64,000 bases of DNA, from contig CM034298.1 in NCBI GenBank assembly GCA_019925795.1, forward strand, positions 48,324,365 to 48,388,364. The letters are read 5' to 3'. This DNA is from Dendrobium chrysotoxum. Lineage: Eukaryota; Streptophyta; Magnoliopsida; Asparagales; Orchidaceae. Each line of letters begins with the position of its first letter. Within the stretch, counting starts at the first letter, position 1. This document shows positions 46,171 through 58,150 of the stretch, piece after piece. The translations under genes were made by a program, and so were the position numbers. The notes beneath the pieces were generated by a model. That model was given only the letters and a program-made list of their open reading frames with translations, did no database searches and was not told the origin of the DNA.

Positions 46171-47857
46171 TGAACTATCTATAAGCAAACTTAGAGGGGG
46201 TTTGAATTGGTTCTTTAAAAATTTATCCTTTTAAAAATACTTCAAACTAATAACAAGTGCAAGTGGAAGAACTTAATAAAACCAATGTACCTCTGCTTTA
46301 ATTGATTTTCTTAACACATATCAATGTAAAAAAATTTCTTTATTTTTAGTTTTTAATTTTCTTATTTAACAAGAGTTAAAACGAAATTCAACGTGATAAC
46401 ACAACTCTCAAATTTGCAAAAATAACAAGTATGAAAGAAAATAAAAATTTAGAAAAATAAAAATATAGAAGGTAAAGTAGAACGACCTACCAAAATTTTA
46501 TAGTACATCGGTCAACCTTGACTAATATCCACTCCCCGGAGTCCTCCTCTCTAGGTATTGCACTAAATTTTTAGTGCCTCTCCTTTAGCCTCCATAACAA
46601 GGTAAAGAAGCCCATACAAAAATCTCTTCCACCAACCCAATGCGACAGAGTACCTGAATCCTTTTTCACCCACCTTGTAAAGGCAGAGAACCTAAATCTT
46701 TTTTCACCCTCCTGGTGAAGGCAAAGAACCTTGAAGATCTTCAGCCTTGAAGTTCTTCTTTCTAGAGCCACCCAAGAAAACAAGTAAGATGCTCGGAGGA
46801 ACTAAGGCAAAAGCTTGCTTGGAGGAATCGTGTGAAATCCCCTCACACTATTTTTCCCTCACACACAACCCCTCCTTCACCTTCTCCAAGCTCTCCAAGA
46901 ACTCTCACAGCTGCCTCTTAGAAAATTCAACAGCCAAAAGATCACATAAAAGTCTTTTAATAGAACTTAAATACAAATGGATCTGAAAACCCTAAATTTT
47001 CTATTCTGCCGCTACTGATCGTACTATACAATGATTAGTTAAATTCATCTTATTGGCGTTGTATGAACAATAACATCCTTTATGATTACGTCAAATACTT
47101 AAAGTGATTATCCAGTCCAATAACATGTTTTATCTAGTACGATTAGTTCAATCGAACAGCATGTCATCCTGTACGATATCTAGTGATTAATTATCATCTT
47201 AGGAGGTGATTAGGTTGTATAGTACAATTAGTTCAATCATACGATATAACTTGATTAGATCAATTAATCCAGATTTAATTCTTTAATTATAAGATTAGAT
47301 TAGGCAAGATATATGATCATCACGCAGTATGATTTAGATCGTATAGTATGATTAGTGCAAAATTATGATTTCAAAATATTACCTAATTTATATTTAGCGA
47401 AAATAATCTTGTTTGTAATTAATCGTCCTATACGAATGGTATCATACAATATGTTAGTCTAAAAAAATAATTATGCTAATCATTCATTGTGATTATTTTT
47501 TAAATAACTCATCGTGCAGTACAATTGTGATCTTATAATATAATTAATTCAGAAAATTTTCACTTTCAATTTTCTCACTCCACTATGTGTGTATGTACAA
47601 TCACCAAGTTAGCATACACCTTTTACATTACTTGACTCATGAAATATAAAATTAAAGAAATTAAAAATATAGACTCTTTCAACACATCATATTCTATCCA
47701 GTCTTAAGCTCTAAATGACTATGAACAGTGTATGATGTACCTAAAATGTTAGTCCACACCAAAATGAATATACAATATAAATGGCAAGAGAGGTGAAAAT
47801 TCAATCAATAATGTTTATTATCATCAGAATAATAAGCTCTGGATCCTAGAGTGAAAG
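46171..47857 (-). repeat. E4 5' LTR (about 1.69 kb)
   Basis: The left border TGAACTATC is followed by TTAGAGGGGGTTTGAATTGG, parallel to the E1 LTR end. The right border is near GGATCCTAGA (47841-47850), matching the start of the E3 LTR. It contains degraded GGCAGAGAACC repeats (46640-46735) and GTACGAT-type words (47010-47530). The exact right end is uncertain by a few bases. Confidence 0.72.
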
Positions 47858-48439
47858 ATTCATAAATATCATTTCTGAATTCATGAAGTTTATCAACTAT
47901 TGCAGAACTCTGGATGTTTAGAGTAGAGAAGGAATCTTCATTCTTTCTTTAAGTGTACTTCACTTCTTTTTGAGGTTGAATGCTTTCATTTCTTTCCACC
48001 CATTACTTTACAATTTCAAAAAGGAAAGGAGATTACTCAACAACACTTCACTCAAGGAAAATTGACATGGGTAGAAAATAAAACTTTCAACTATCCCTTT
48101 TTTTAGTTTTTAAGGGCATAGTGCGTCAACCTTTGTTATTTTAACTACTATGGCCCAACCGAGCACATGGTGCTATAATCAGTGTTGGCCACTCCTTTCA
48201 CTCTCAAGGTTTTTTTTTAATAACTAATGCTCACTATTGCTAAATCTAATCTACCAAGCACATAAAAATTAAAAGTTGGGTTGCCTCTCATATAGTGCTA
48301 AGTTTATAGTCTTCATCCAAACATGCCTAAATTTATCTATTTGGTTGGGGTACATTACTACCATTTTTTAAATTATTTTTTCTAGGATCCTTTTTTCTTT
48401 TCGGTTAAATTCATTATTGCTAGGAAATGATCCAAGGGG
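47858..48439 (-). other. Unit 1, 3' flank of gag
   Basis: Noncoding. It holds the landmarks that follow gag in the other units (TAGTGCTAAGTTTATAGTCTTC near 48293, and a TTTGAGG..GAATGC block near 47970). No pol sequence. Confidence 0.55.
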
Positions 48440-49620
48440 TCTTCTACTGACTGAAATTGCAAGCTAACTTAATTAGTTTTCAAAATTTTTAATTGAAGCA
48501 ACTTGATTTTGTAATTGAGTCCCTAGCTCCATTACAACATCTTCCAATAATGATTTTTTACTTCCATACTGCTTACATTGATTATATCCTAGAATAAATG
48601 TGGGTCTAAGATTAATAATAGGTTTGTGAGGATTGTTACAATTTACTCCTTAATTTTGGATAGAATTCCATTGATTATTATAAGCAATATTATTTGACTA
48701 ATTAAAATTAGGATTGTTTCTCCAACCTGGATTATATGTATTAAAATAAAAAAAACTCTTCCAATCAAATTAATATTTTTAATCCCTTGCACATTATTAT
48801 TTTCAATTTACTTTTGATCCTCCAATTGCATAGATAATTCAGTTCCTAATTCCGCATTTACTCCTATTATGCTCAACTTAATAGAAATTGTTGCAACCTG
48901 TGCAGTCAAAATTGACTAAACATCAGATTTATATATGCCTGCTACTCTCTTAGAATTTATCCAATTAATAGGTTACTAGAAATTATTAGTAGTCATTTCC
49001 TCTATTAATTCATATGTTTCCTTAAATGACCTTGACATTAATGATCTTCCAACTACAGGCTCCATAATTATTCTAAGCGATCCTACTAATCTGTTATAAA
49101 ATATTTAAATAACCAACCAATTAGGAAAAGCATGGTGAGGGAATTTCTTAAGCATTTTCTTAAATCTCTTTCAACTCTCATAAATTGATTCTCCTTCAAT
49201 TGACGTAAAAGAAGAGACATCATTTCAAAGTTTAGCAATCTTTGTAAGTAGGAAATACTTAGCAAAACACTTATGAGCCAACTCATTCCCAGTGGTTATA
49301 GAGCATGGGGGTAAAGGATTCAACCACATCATGGCTTTATTTATTAGAGAAAATGGCACTGACACCATTGTACTTAAATGTTGTATAAATTTCTAAGAAA
49401 CTAGCTACATGTAAATTGGTATCTTCAATAGGAATTCGCCCAAACTGAGAATTTTGAACCATTTGAATTATGATAGGTTTTAGTTCAAAATTTTTATATT
49501 AGATTGTAGATCTACTAGTGCTCTAATAAATTCCATCTACTAAAGGGCAAGTATAATCCCTAAAAGGTCTAGAATGATCTTAATTTAGTATAGGTTCCAC
49601 CATTTTTATAATCTCTTTTA
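48440..49620 (-). pseudogene. Gypsy gag, unit 1 (most complete)
   Basis: Minus-strand fragments give the Athila-type gag from N- to C-terminus: 'RPFRDYTCPLVDG' (near 49580-49530), 'NFELKPIIIQMVQNSQFGRIP' and 'FLEIYTTFKYNGV' (49490-49370), the retrotransposon gag domain (49330-48960), and the 'YNPGWRNNPNFN'-like linker near 48735-48695. Many stops and small indels mean no long ORF remains. It lacks a zinc knuckle, as usual for this gag. Confidence 0.8.
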
Positions 49621-52600
49621 TTTTTTAAATTTTTGAAAGGGTTATTTATATTTCAACGTTAAATAATAAAGGTTCATTTCTATGTCTATAAAGCATAGAA
49701 CCATGAATATGTAATAAATAAATAAAATAAAAGATACAAGTAGGTCTTACTGCATAATTAAATTAATAATATAGTTAAAATTAGAAAAAGTAAAATACTT
49801 CCCCGATAATAGTCTAGGGATTTATCACCCCTAAATAATGCCTAAGTTTTCTTTGATATAAAATTAATAAAACCCCACTTAATAACATAAGTATAAATGT
49901 CGAATTAAGTAATAAAGTGATAGAGTATAGTGCCAAACCCACAATGAAGTATGCTTACTTGCAAAAAACTACTACTATTTACTCTAATTATAATAATTAT
50001 CCAATTAAAATAAAAATACTAACTATGGACATTCTATCACTGAAAAAAATAGTAAAAATATTAGATGCAATATTTAATTTAAGTATTTCGAATTAATGAG
50101 CCTAAATTTCATATCATTTTGATTGAGGCTATGGTACTTACAATGATTTAGGGCACTATCAATCCATAACAATGCTTAGGTTTTTTCTGATATAAAAATT
50201 CTAAAATGCCACATAATAAATGTAAGTATGTATGTTGAATTAAGTAATATAGTGATAGAGTAGAGTATCATTCCCATGAGGAAGAAATGCTTAATTATAA
50301 ATACTAGTCCTTCCTACTAAAATTATAATAATTATCCTACTTAATAAAAATGGATGTTGTGGAGATTCAATCACATAAATAAACTTAGATAAAGATAATG
50401 AATACACTATATGGATAAATATTTTGGATTAATGAAAATAAATAACATAATAAATATCTTTAATTATGATGTTATTTAGAGCACATATATCCCTAGATCT
50501 CTATCGAGCTTGTAGGGATAAAGAATGTCTACCAACATCCTACAGTTATATCATCTCTTTATGAATTTAGTACATTCCATACCCTATGTGTAGGTATGTC
50601 GTATACTAATTCAATATTTATGGTTATGCCTTCTTTCCTCCATCGAGGCTCCACATTACACCTAATTTTAACTACACATATGGAAACAATGTGCATTAAA
50701 TTAAGATATGGTAATATTAAAAATATCATTTTGATCATTTAAATAAAAAATAACTCATTAGTACTATATATGATATTTACATCATTAATTCAAAACTAGA
50801 GAACTTAGCCATACATGGATTTGAATTGAAGCAAACTCATTTTCATTGGTAGCATGATAGAAAGAAAATACAAGAGATAGATATCACAAGAATAGTTCAT
50901 TGGATCTCCTCTACACTCCTTTTTACTTATAGAATTGTTTCCACAAATACAAACCAAACACTCTAATGATGGTATCAAGTAATTCCCTAAATTTTCTTAG
51001 TTGTCACCCTAAGGGAAGTTCAAAAAAGCACTCTGAATTGTACTAAAATTATCCAAGTGACTAAATGCTCCAACAAAGATAACATATTTATTATTTATAC
51101 GGAAACACAAAGTAGGCATCTATCACTATGGTGCATAAAAGATTTGCGCTGCTACACCGAACAAATGAACTAGCTCTGCTATAATACTATTTTGGTTTCG
51201 CAATGGCGCTTGCTGACATGGATTAGTTACTTGATGAACAGTCTAGTCATTTTGCTAATAGGTCGTGTCCTTTATAAGTCATAAATGCTACATCGCGGTG
51301 TTGCTAACTTTTAAATGTTGTGGTGCTGGAATGGTAATTTTGGTGCTAAGGCGTTATAGATTATGAAGCTACAGCACTTGATGACAGAGAGCATGGTGCT
51401 GCAAAGCTGACCATTTTAATGTTGTAGTTATGTCCACTTTAGAAGTTTCCACGGCTATGTCAATATTGTGGCGCTCCGGTAGTGCCTTTGATGGAGCTGC
51501 GGTGCTATTTTGTCAACACTACGAGGTTAAAGGGGACTTAGAATTTTAAGCATTTTTTATATTTTTCTTGTACAATACAATTTAAACAACACATTTTCAA
51601 TAAAAATAAAACACATAAAAAATACCTTATTTACACTTATAAAATTCTCCCCAGCTTAAACTCTTGCTTATCCTCAAGTAAATAAAAATTTTATAATTCT
51701 GATTAGATGATTAATCAAATTAAAAACTAATAATTTAAAATTACTAAAATAAAAGATAATACATTACGGTATATAAGTAGTAAAAATGAACAAGTTTATA
51801 ATTCTAATTTAGAAAAATACTAATAATTATACTATTCAATCATCCTTATTCTTTCTTAATTTGAATTTCAATGCTATAGATTTAATTATTATTTTTTGAA
51901 TTTTAAAGTAAATAATGTAATTTAATGATTAGATATATTTGTAGTTAAATTTGAAACTTTTATTCATTCACCATCATTCTTATAGTTTTTTTTTTATCCG
52001 TTATGAATTTAAGTATAAGATTGTAATCTAATTCTAAGCTTTTGACTGATACTAATTTTTTATTGTGCTCATATTTTCTTTTTCTTTTATTTCTTTCTTT
52101 TTTTAGAACAATTTTCACATCTCTTTTTCTTTTTATTTTATAAAGTACATAGTTAATAATTTTGAATATCAATTTTTTCTTCGAACTCATTTACAATCTT
52201 AATGATTTTTGAGTAAGGATTTAATAATATTACCAATTTCAAATTAAGGTTGTCAATGAATTCCAATTTTAATCTACTCATACCTAATCTTTAATTCTAA
52301 TTATTTATTTTTATTTTAAAAATTAATGTATAAAGGTATAACTTATAATTTCAAATTAAAGCAATAACTTAAATGGTCTAAATAAGTTAATTATTAGTTT
52401 TTTTTCCACTATGAAGTATAAAAAGTATACATTTGAACTTTGATCTAAGATTTTATTCTTATCGTAATTTTATATAATTTTTAATTAACTTTTTTATTAA
52501 GGTTAATTAAATAATCAGAAAACATGAATTAATGAAAATTATAGTAAGCATGACGGAAATTTTAATAAAATAGAAATAAAAGAAATACAAATAATAATTA

Positions 52601-52700
52601 ACACTACACATACTTTCATATGAATGATAAAAAAATATATATAATATGTAATAATATAATATAACATAAGACAGGATAACTAGTGCACTAAGAACCATAT
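49621..52700 (-). repeat. LTR/UTR-like block between gag units 1 and 2
   Basis: AT-rich and noncoding. It contains the CCTAAGTTTTCTTTGATATA landmark twice (49841-49860 and about 50173-50194), a GC-richer micro-repeat patch at 51120-51540, and TTCTCCCCAGCTTAAAC at 51646. It lacks the integrase remnant found in the next units. LTR borders could not be fixed. Confidence 0.6.
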
Positions 52701-52729
52701 ATATCATGTCAATTGGGTTGCTTCCCATA

Positions 52730-53880
52730 AGAGCTAAGTTTAAAGTCTTTAGCTAGACTTGCCTAATTTTTTTTATTTGGCTAGGGTATATTATTTTCAT
52801 TCTTCAAATGGCTTCCCTTAAGATTTTTTTTTTCTATCGAATTAACTTAAGTATTACTAGGTAAATATCCAAAAGGTCTACAACTAGTTGAAATTGTAAG
52901 CTAACTTAATTGTGTTTCCAAATTTTTAATAGAAGCAGCTTAATTTTGCAATTGATTCCCTAACTGCATAACTACATCCTCCAAAATTAATTGTTTTTAT
53001 TTTTTTATTTCCATATTGATTTCTTTGATTAAATTCTGAAGCATATGTAAGTTTAGGATTAACAGTAGGTTATTAAAAAGTGTCCTAATTTTCCCCTTGA
53101 TTATTTTATCCATTATTTTATTAATTCTTACCACCCATATTATTTAACCAATTATAATTAGGATGGCTCCTCCAACCGAGATTATATATATTTAAATAGT
53201 GATTATTTTGTCTTCCAATTACATTAATATTTTCAATCACTTATATATCATTATCTTCAATTGAATTTTGATCTCCTAAGTATTCAGTTCTTATTCAAAA
53301 ATTTACTCCTATTATATTTAATTTCATAGAAATTACTTCAACTTATGTAGTCAAGATTGATAAAGCGTCATATTCATAAAATTTGGCTACTTTTTTAGGA
53401 TTTACCCTTTCACCAGGCCACTCAAAATTATTAGTAGTCATTTCTTCTATTAATTCATAAGCTTCCCTCAAATGGCTTAGACATTAATAATCCTTCAGCT
53501 GCCGCATCAATTATAGCTCTAAGAGGTCCTACTAATCCATTATAAAATATTTGATTAATCAACCAATTAGGTAATTCATGATATAGATGTTTCCTCATCA
53601 TTGACACCATTATACTTAAATTTTGCAAAAAATTCTAAAAAGGAGTCAAAAAGTAAATTGGGATCTTCTACAGGAGTTTTCCTAAACTAAGAGTTTTAAA
53701 CCATTTGAATAATAGCTAAAATTTTAAATTATTAACTTGGATTGTAAGTATATTTAAGCTCTGATGAATTTCATCTACTAAAGGATTTACATAATTCTTA
53801 AGAGGTCTAGAATGATTTTGCTTAAACTCAAGTTCAATTATTTTCAAAATTTTATAGGTTTTTGAATTTTAGAAAGGGTT
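52730..53880 (-). pseudogene. Gypsy gag, unit 2 (internal deletion)
   Basis: It has the N-terminal part (53830-53600), then jumps near 53590 to 'ELPNWLINQIFYNGLVGPLRAIIDAAAEG', the C-terminal half of the gag domain, and the 'YNLGWRSHPNYNW' linker near 53195-53150. Stops are frequent. Confidence 0.78.
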
Positions 53881-56700
53881 CTCTGTTAGGGGCGATAGAG
53901 TTGCCTAAAGAATTATGCAAATGATTTAGGGATCTATCTATCCCTAAATAATGCTTAGGTTTTCTTTGATATAAAAATTATGAAAATATCACTTAATATA
54001 CGTAGGTATATATGCCGAATCAAGTAATATAGGGATAGTATAGAGTATCGATCCCATGAGAAAGAATATTTACTTGTAATTATTAGTACTATCTACTATA
54101 ATTATAATAATTATCAAACTCAATAAAAATAAGTTTTGGTGGAGATTCAATCACTTAGTTTAAAATAAAAAAAATTAAATGAAATATTATTCTGATGAAA
54201 TATTTTGGATATATGGAATGTAAATACAATATGTTTCCTAATAATTCCCTTCTATATTGATGCTATTTAGAGCATATACATCACCGATCACTCAGTCATG
54301 CGTGAAGACACAAAGGATAGATTAAACCCTTCCAACCTCAATACCACTTTAAACTCCCATAGTCTGTCACACTATGAAATCTTAGAAGAGTAAGTAAAGC
54401 AAAACTATTAAAATCCCCTCATTATAGTTCATCTCTATATATTTAGCTTGTTTTTCTATTTCTATGATTGACATTACACTTGATATTAACTATACATATG
54501 ACCTCTATATGCTTTAATAAAGATCTAGTATATTAAAAATATTACTAAATTATTAATGAAGAGAATTCAATAGTACTAAATATTTCATTTACACCATCAA
54601 TCCAAAATTAGAAAATTTAGTCAAATATGAAAACAAGTGAAGTAAACTCATTTTCATTAATTATATAAAAGAAGAAAGTATAGAAGAAAAGATATCACAA
54701 GATGGTTTCAATGATCTCCTCTACACTCCTCCATAAACTTATAGAATTGCTTCCATAAATATTGACCAAACATTCTAATAAAGTGGATCTAGTGCTCCCT
54801 GAATTCCCTTAGTTGTCACCCCTAAGAAAATTATATAGAAGCATTGTAAAGAAAAAAATTAACTGAGTGACAGAACTCCCTTACATTACAAATGGATTCT
54901 TTATAGAGAAACACTAAAATAGATTCTGGCATCGTGGCACTTAAGACATCAGCATCGTGGCACCCATAAATGAACTAACGCCACAGCGTTGAAGGATTTC
55001 CTCCATTACGGTGCTTACTAAAGTGGACCCGTAATTTAATGAAGAGATGTGTCGCTTCACTAGCAAATCATGTCCTAAATGGTTACAAGTGTAGCGATGC
55101 GGCACTGCTGATCGTTGAGTACTACGACATCCATGTGGCACTCTCCTTAGCTTAGCAGCTCTAGAATTTAGTTTCGTAGTCTTGTACAAATAGAGACTAG
55201 GCTTGTAAAGCTGACTCCTCCTACGTTGCGGTGCCATTAAATATAGACTGGGTGTCACCATGTCCATATTAGGCCCCCAGTGGTGTCAATGATGGCACCA
55301 CCGATACTGTGGCGTTGTACCATACTTAAAATTTTTCATATTTCTTATATTTTTCTGCATAAAAAACATAAAATAAAATGATTTCATTGCAATTTAACCT
55401 ATAAAATATAATATTATTTACACTCATCAAATTCTCCCCACCTTAAACGCTTGCTTGTCCTCATATAAATAATTTTTTTTTATTCTAATTAAGTGATTAA
55501 CCAAAATAAAAAATGATAATGTAAAATTACTAAAATATAGGATAATGAATCACTGTCTAGAATTAGTAAAAATGAGCAAGGCTATACTCCTAGTTTTGAA
55601 AAAATACTAATATTTAAACTAATCAATCATTCTATTTAAAGGCGAATTTGAAATTATAAAATGTAGATTTAATCATTACATTTTAATTACTGAAGTAAAT
55701 AATTGAGTTTTAATGATTAGATATGATGGTAGTTAAAATTGTATTTTTACTAGTTCACTATCCCTTGTATTAGCTCTCCTATCTTATCCATTTTAGTTTA
55801 TGAATAAGATTATATTTCCAATCTGAAGCTTTCACTAATACTAATTTTTGAATGTACTAATCTTTTTCTTTTGATTCTTTTCTTTTTCTTAATCTTTTCT
55901 TTTGAGAACTATTTTATAGTTCTTTTTTGTGGAGTACATAATTAATTATTTTGAATATCTCTTTCTGTTTAAGACCTTCATACAATCTTAATGATTTTAA
56001 TATAACAACTTGATGAGAATATTAATTCCATCTTCATATTAGCTATAATTTCAAATTTTAATCTACTCTTATCTAATTTTTAATACTAATTATTCATCTT
56101 TCAATTTTAAAAGTTAATTTCATAAAGGAATAGCTTATAAATTAAAATTAGGATAATAGCTTAAATGATTAAATGTGTTAAATATTAGTTTTTCCAACTT
56201 ATGAAGTATAAAAAAAGTTCATCTAAACCAGGAACTAGGATTTTATTATTATTCTAATTTTTTATCTTTTTTAATTATCATTTTTATAAGGGTTGATTAT
56301 GTAATGAGAATATAAAAGTAATTGGAGGACAATAACAATTTAAGCATGAAGTGAATTTACTAATATGTAAATAAATATATAAATAAATACTACAAATATA
56401 TGCTTTCATAATAAAAAGGTGCATCAAACTTATGTTGAACACAAAATAATACATAATATAATATTAAACATAACACATATAAAGATAACCAGTGCACAAT
56501 ACACCCAAAATTCAACAATGGCTCTCAAAATCAAAATTTTCAATTAAGTACAAAACATAAGCCTGTATCTCCCATCACATCCTTCTCTTCTACAAAATAA
56601 TAAAGTAGAACAAAATATACAATGACATCCTTAAGAATTCTTCACTCCTCTAAATCACATGGTTTTAATCTATATCAATTGACTTTTATGGTTTGCAAAG
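53881..56700 (-). repeat. LTR/UTR-like block between gag units 2 and 3
   Basis: Same landmarks as the previous block: CTTAGGTTTTCTTTGATATA at 53954, GTATCGATCCCATGAG at 54044, micro-repeats at 54920-55320, and TTCTCCCCACCTTAAAC at 55433. There is a pyrimidine stretch near 56580-56593 (purine on the element strand). Confidence 0.62.
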
Positions 56701-56703
56701 TTT

Positions 56704-56958
56704 TCATATCTTATATCCTGAGGCACCATTAAGAAAAATTCTAATAATGGTATAAGGGACCTTCAATCCAATTGTTATTTTTTCATGGCAATACTTCTCC
56801 CTATATTCAAATATAATGACATTTTGCCTAGAAAAGAAATCAGACAAGAAAACTTTACCATCTTGCATCTTCCTCACTTTTGCCAAATATTTCTTCTTAT
56901 CATCATGTAACTCCACTTTGAATTCATTCAACTCTATAATAATAGCATAACTTTGCAT
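56704..56958 (-). pseudogene. Gypsy integrase C-terminal remnant, unit 2/3
   Basis: An 84-codon open piece. Its C-terminal 45 residues follow the gypsy integrase tail: 'RQNVIIFEYREKYCHEKITIGLKVPYTI', then 'IFLNGASGYKI', parallel to the usual 'KVLLFNSR..LFPGKL.S.W.GPF.I..VF..GAVE'. It lies directly downstream of gag in element orientation, so almost all of pol is missing. Confidence 0.65.
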
Positions 56959-57339
56959 GTGGAGAAGTGAAAAAGAATCCTCATTCTAGATATATCTTTA
57001 TTTTGGTTTTTTGAAGAAGTGGGTTTATGCTTAATCCTTCCAATCACTTAGAATTAAATTTCTGAGAGAACAAAGTAAGGTTCTCACTAAAGGGTAAGAA
57101 AGGACTGAGAAGTGAACTTTCTCCTTATAGGTTTTATAGATTTTAGTGGGAGGAAAGTTTGAAAATTTTGAATGTTCAATCATTATGGCTCGTCAGGGAA
57201 CTACGGTGTTAAAAGATATGGCGCCGCATCGCTCCCTTCTTCTCTCTCAAAGATTTTTTTAAGTAAATTAAGTAAAACCTAATCTAGAGAATAGGGTTAC
57301 CTCCCTAAAAGTGCTAAGTTTATAGTCTTTAATTAGACT
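56959..57339 (-). other. Junction between gag unit 3 and integrase remnant
   Basis: Noncoding, about 380 bp. The corresponding stretch in the next unit is 62600-62999, so the pol deletion is shared by at least two units and happened before the array formed. Confidence 0.55.
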
Positions 57340-58150
57340 AGATAATTGATTAGACCTAAGGTTAGGTTGCTTCCCAAGCAGTGTTAAGTTTATAATCTTC
57401 AGTCAGACTTGCCCAAATTTTCCATTTGGCTAAGGTGGATGATTGCTACTATTTGATTGGATCCAATTGGTATCTCTTTCCTTCTCCTTAGGATTAACTT
57501 TAGTGATATTAATAAAAGATCCTACGGGCCTATTACTCATAGAAATTATAAGCTAACTTAATTGGTTTCCAAGTTTTTAATTGAGTAGCTTGGTTTTGTA
57601 ATTTTGTTTTCAATTGCATGATGTCTTTTTACTTCCATATTGATTACCTTGACTAAATTCAGTAGGATAAGCGGATCTTGGATTATTATTAGCTTGATTT
57701 TGATTATTCTAATTTATTCCTTGGTTATTTTGATAAGAATTTCAATATTTCAACCATTATTATTTGACAAAGTAAAATTAGGAAAATTTCTCTAACTTGG
57801 ATTATATATATTTGAATAGTGATTATTTTATCTTCCAAATAAATCTATATTTTTAATTCCTTGGATATCATTCTCTTTCATTAAGCTTTTATCTTCTAAA
57901 TTTAAAGGTGAATCAGAATTTAAGCCTAAAATGCTCAACTTCTTTGATATTGCTACAACTTATGTAGTCAAATTTGATAAAGAATCCTTTTCATAGACTC
58001 CTGCCACTCTTTTAGGGTTCACCTTATCAGCAAGCCAGTGAAAATTATTTATTATCATTTCCTCAATTAAGTACTAAGCATCCCCAGAGGCTTTGACATT
58101 AAATAATCTCCAACTATAGCATTAATTATGGCTCTAAGGGATCCTACCAA
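57340..58150 (-). pseudogene. Gypsy gag, unit 3 (C-terminal part only)
   Basis: It retains the end of the gag domain ('SLRAIINAIVG', near 58140) and the C-terminal linker with 'YNPS.RNFPNFT' near 57810-57770. The N-terminal half is missing. The break is near 58150, next to TGATGGGGGCAATGGAG. Confidence 0.75.

Larger units (their letters stand above)
43034..47857 (-). mobile_element. Copia E4, truncated, minus strand
   Basis: It keeps a 5' LTR (about 46171-47857) and a decayed pol (46165-43034). It lacks gag, the primer site and a recognisable 3' LTR. The LTR shares the TTAGAGGGGG..GAATTGG end, the GGATCCTAGA start, the GGCAGAGAACC-type repeats and the GTACGAT words with E1 and E3, so it is the same broad lineage. 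Confidence 0.85.

Noticed and set aside
54941..55267. 108-codon minus-strand frame (and 59760-59503)
   Set aside because: Both lie in the micro-repeat patches of the gypsy LTR-like blocks, and the matching patch in unit 1 has no such frame.
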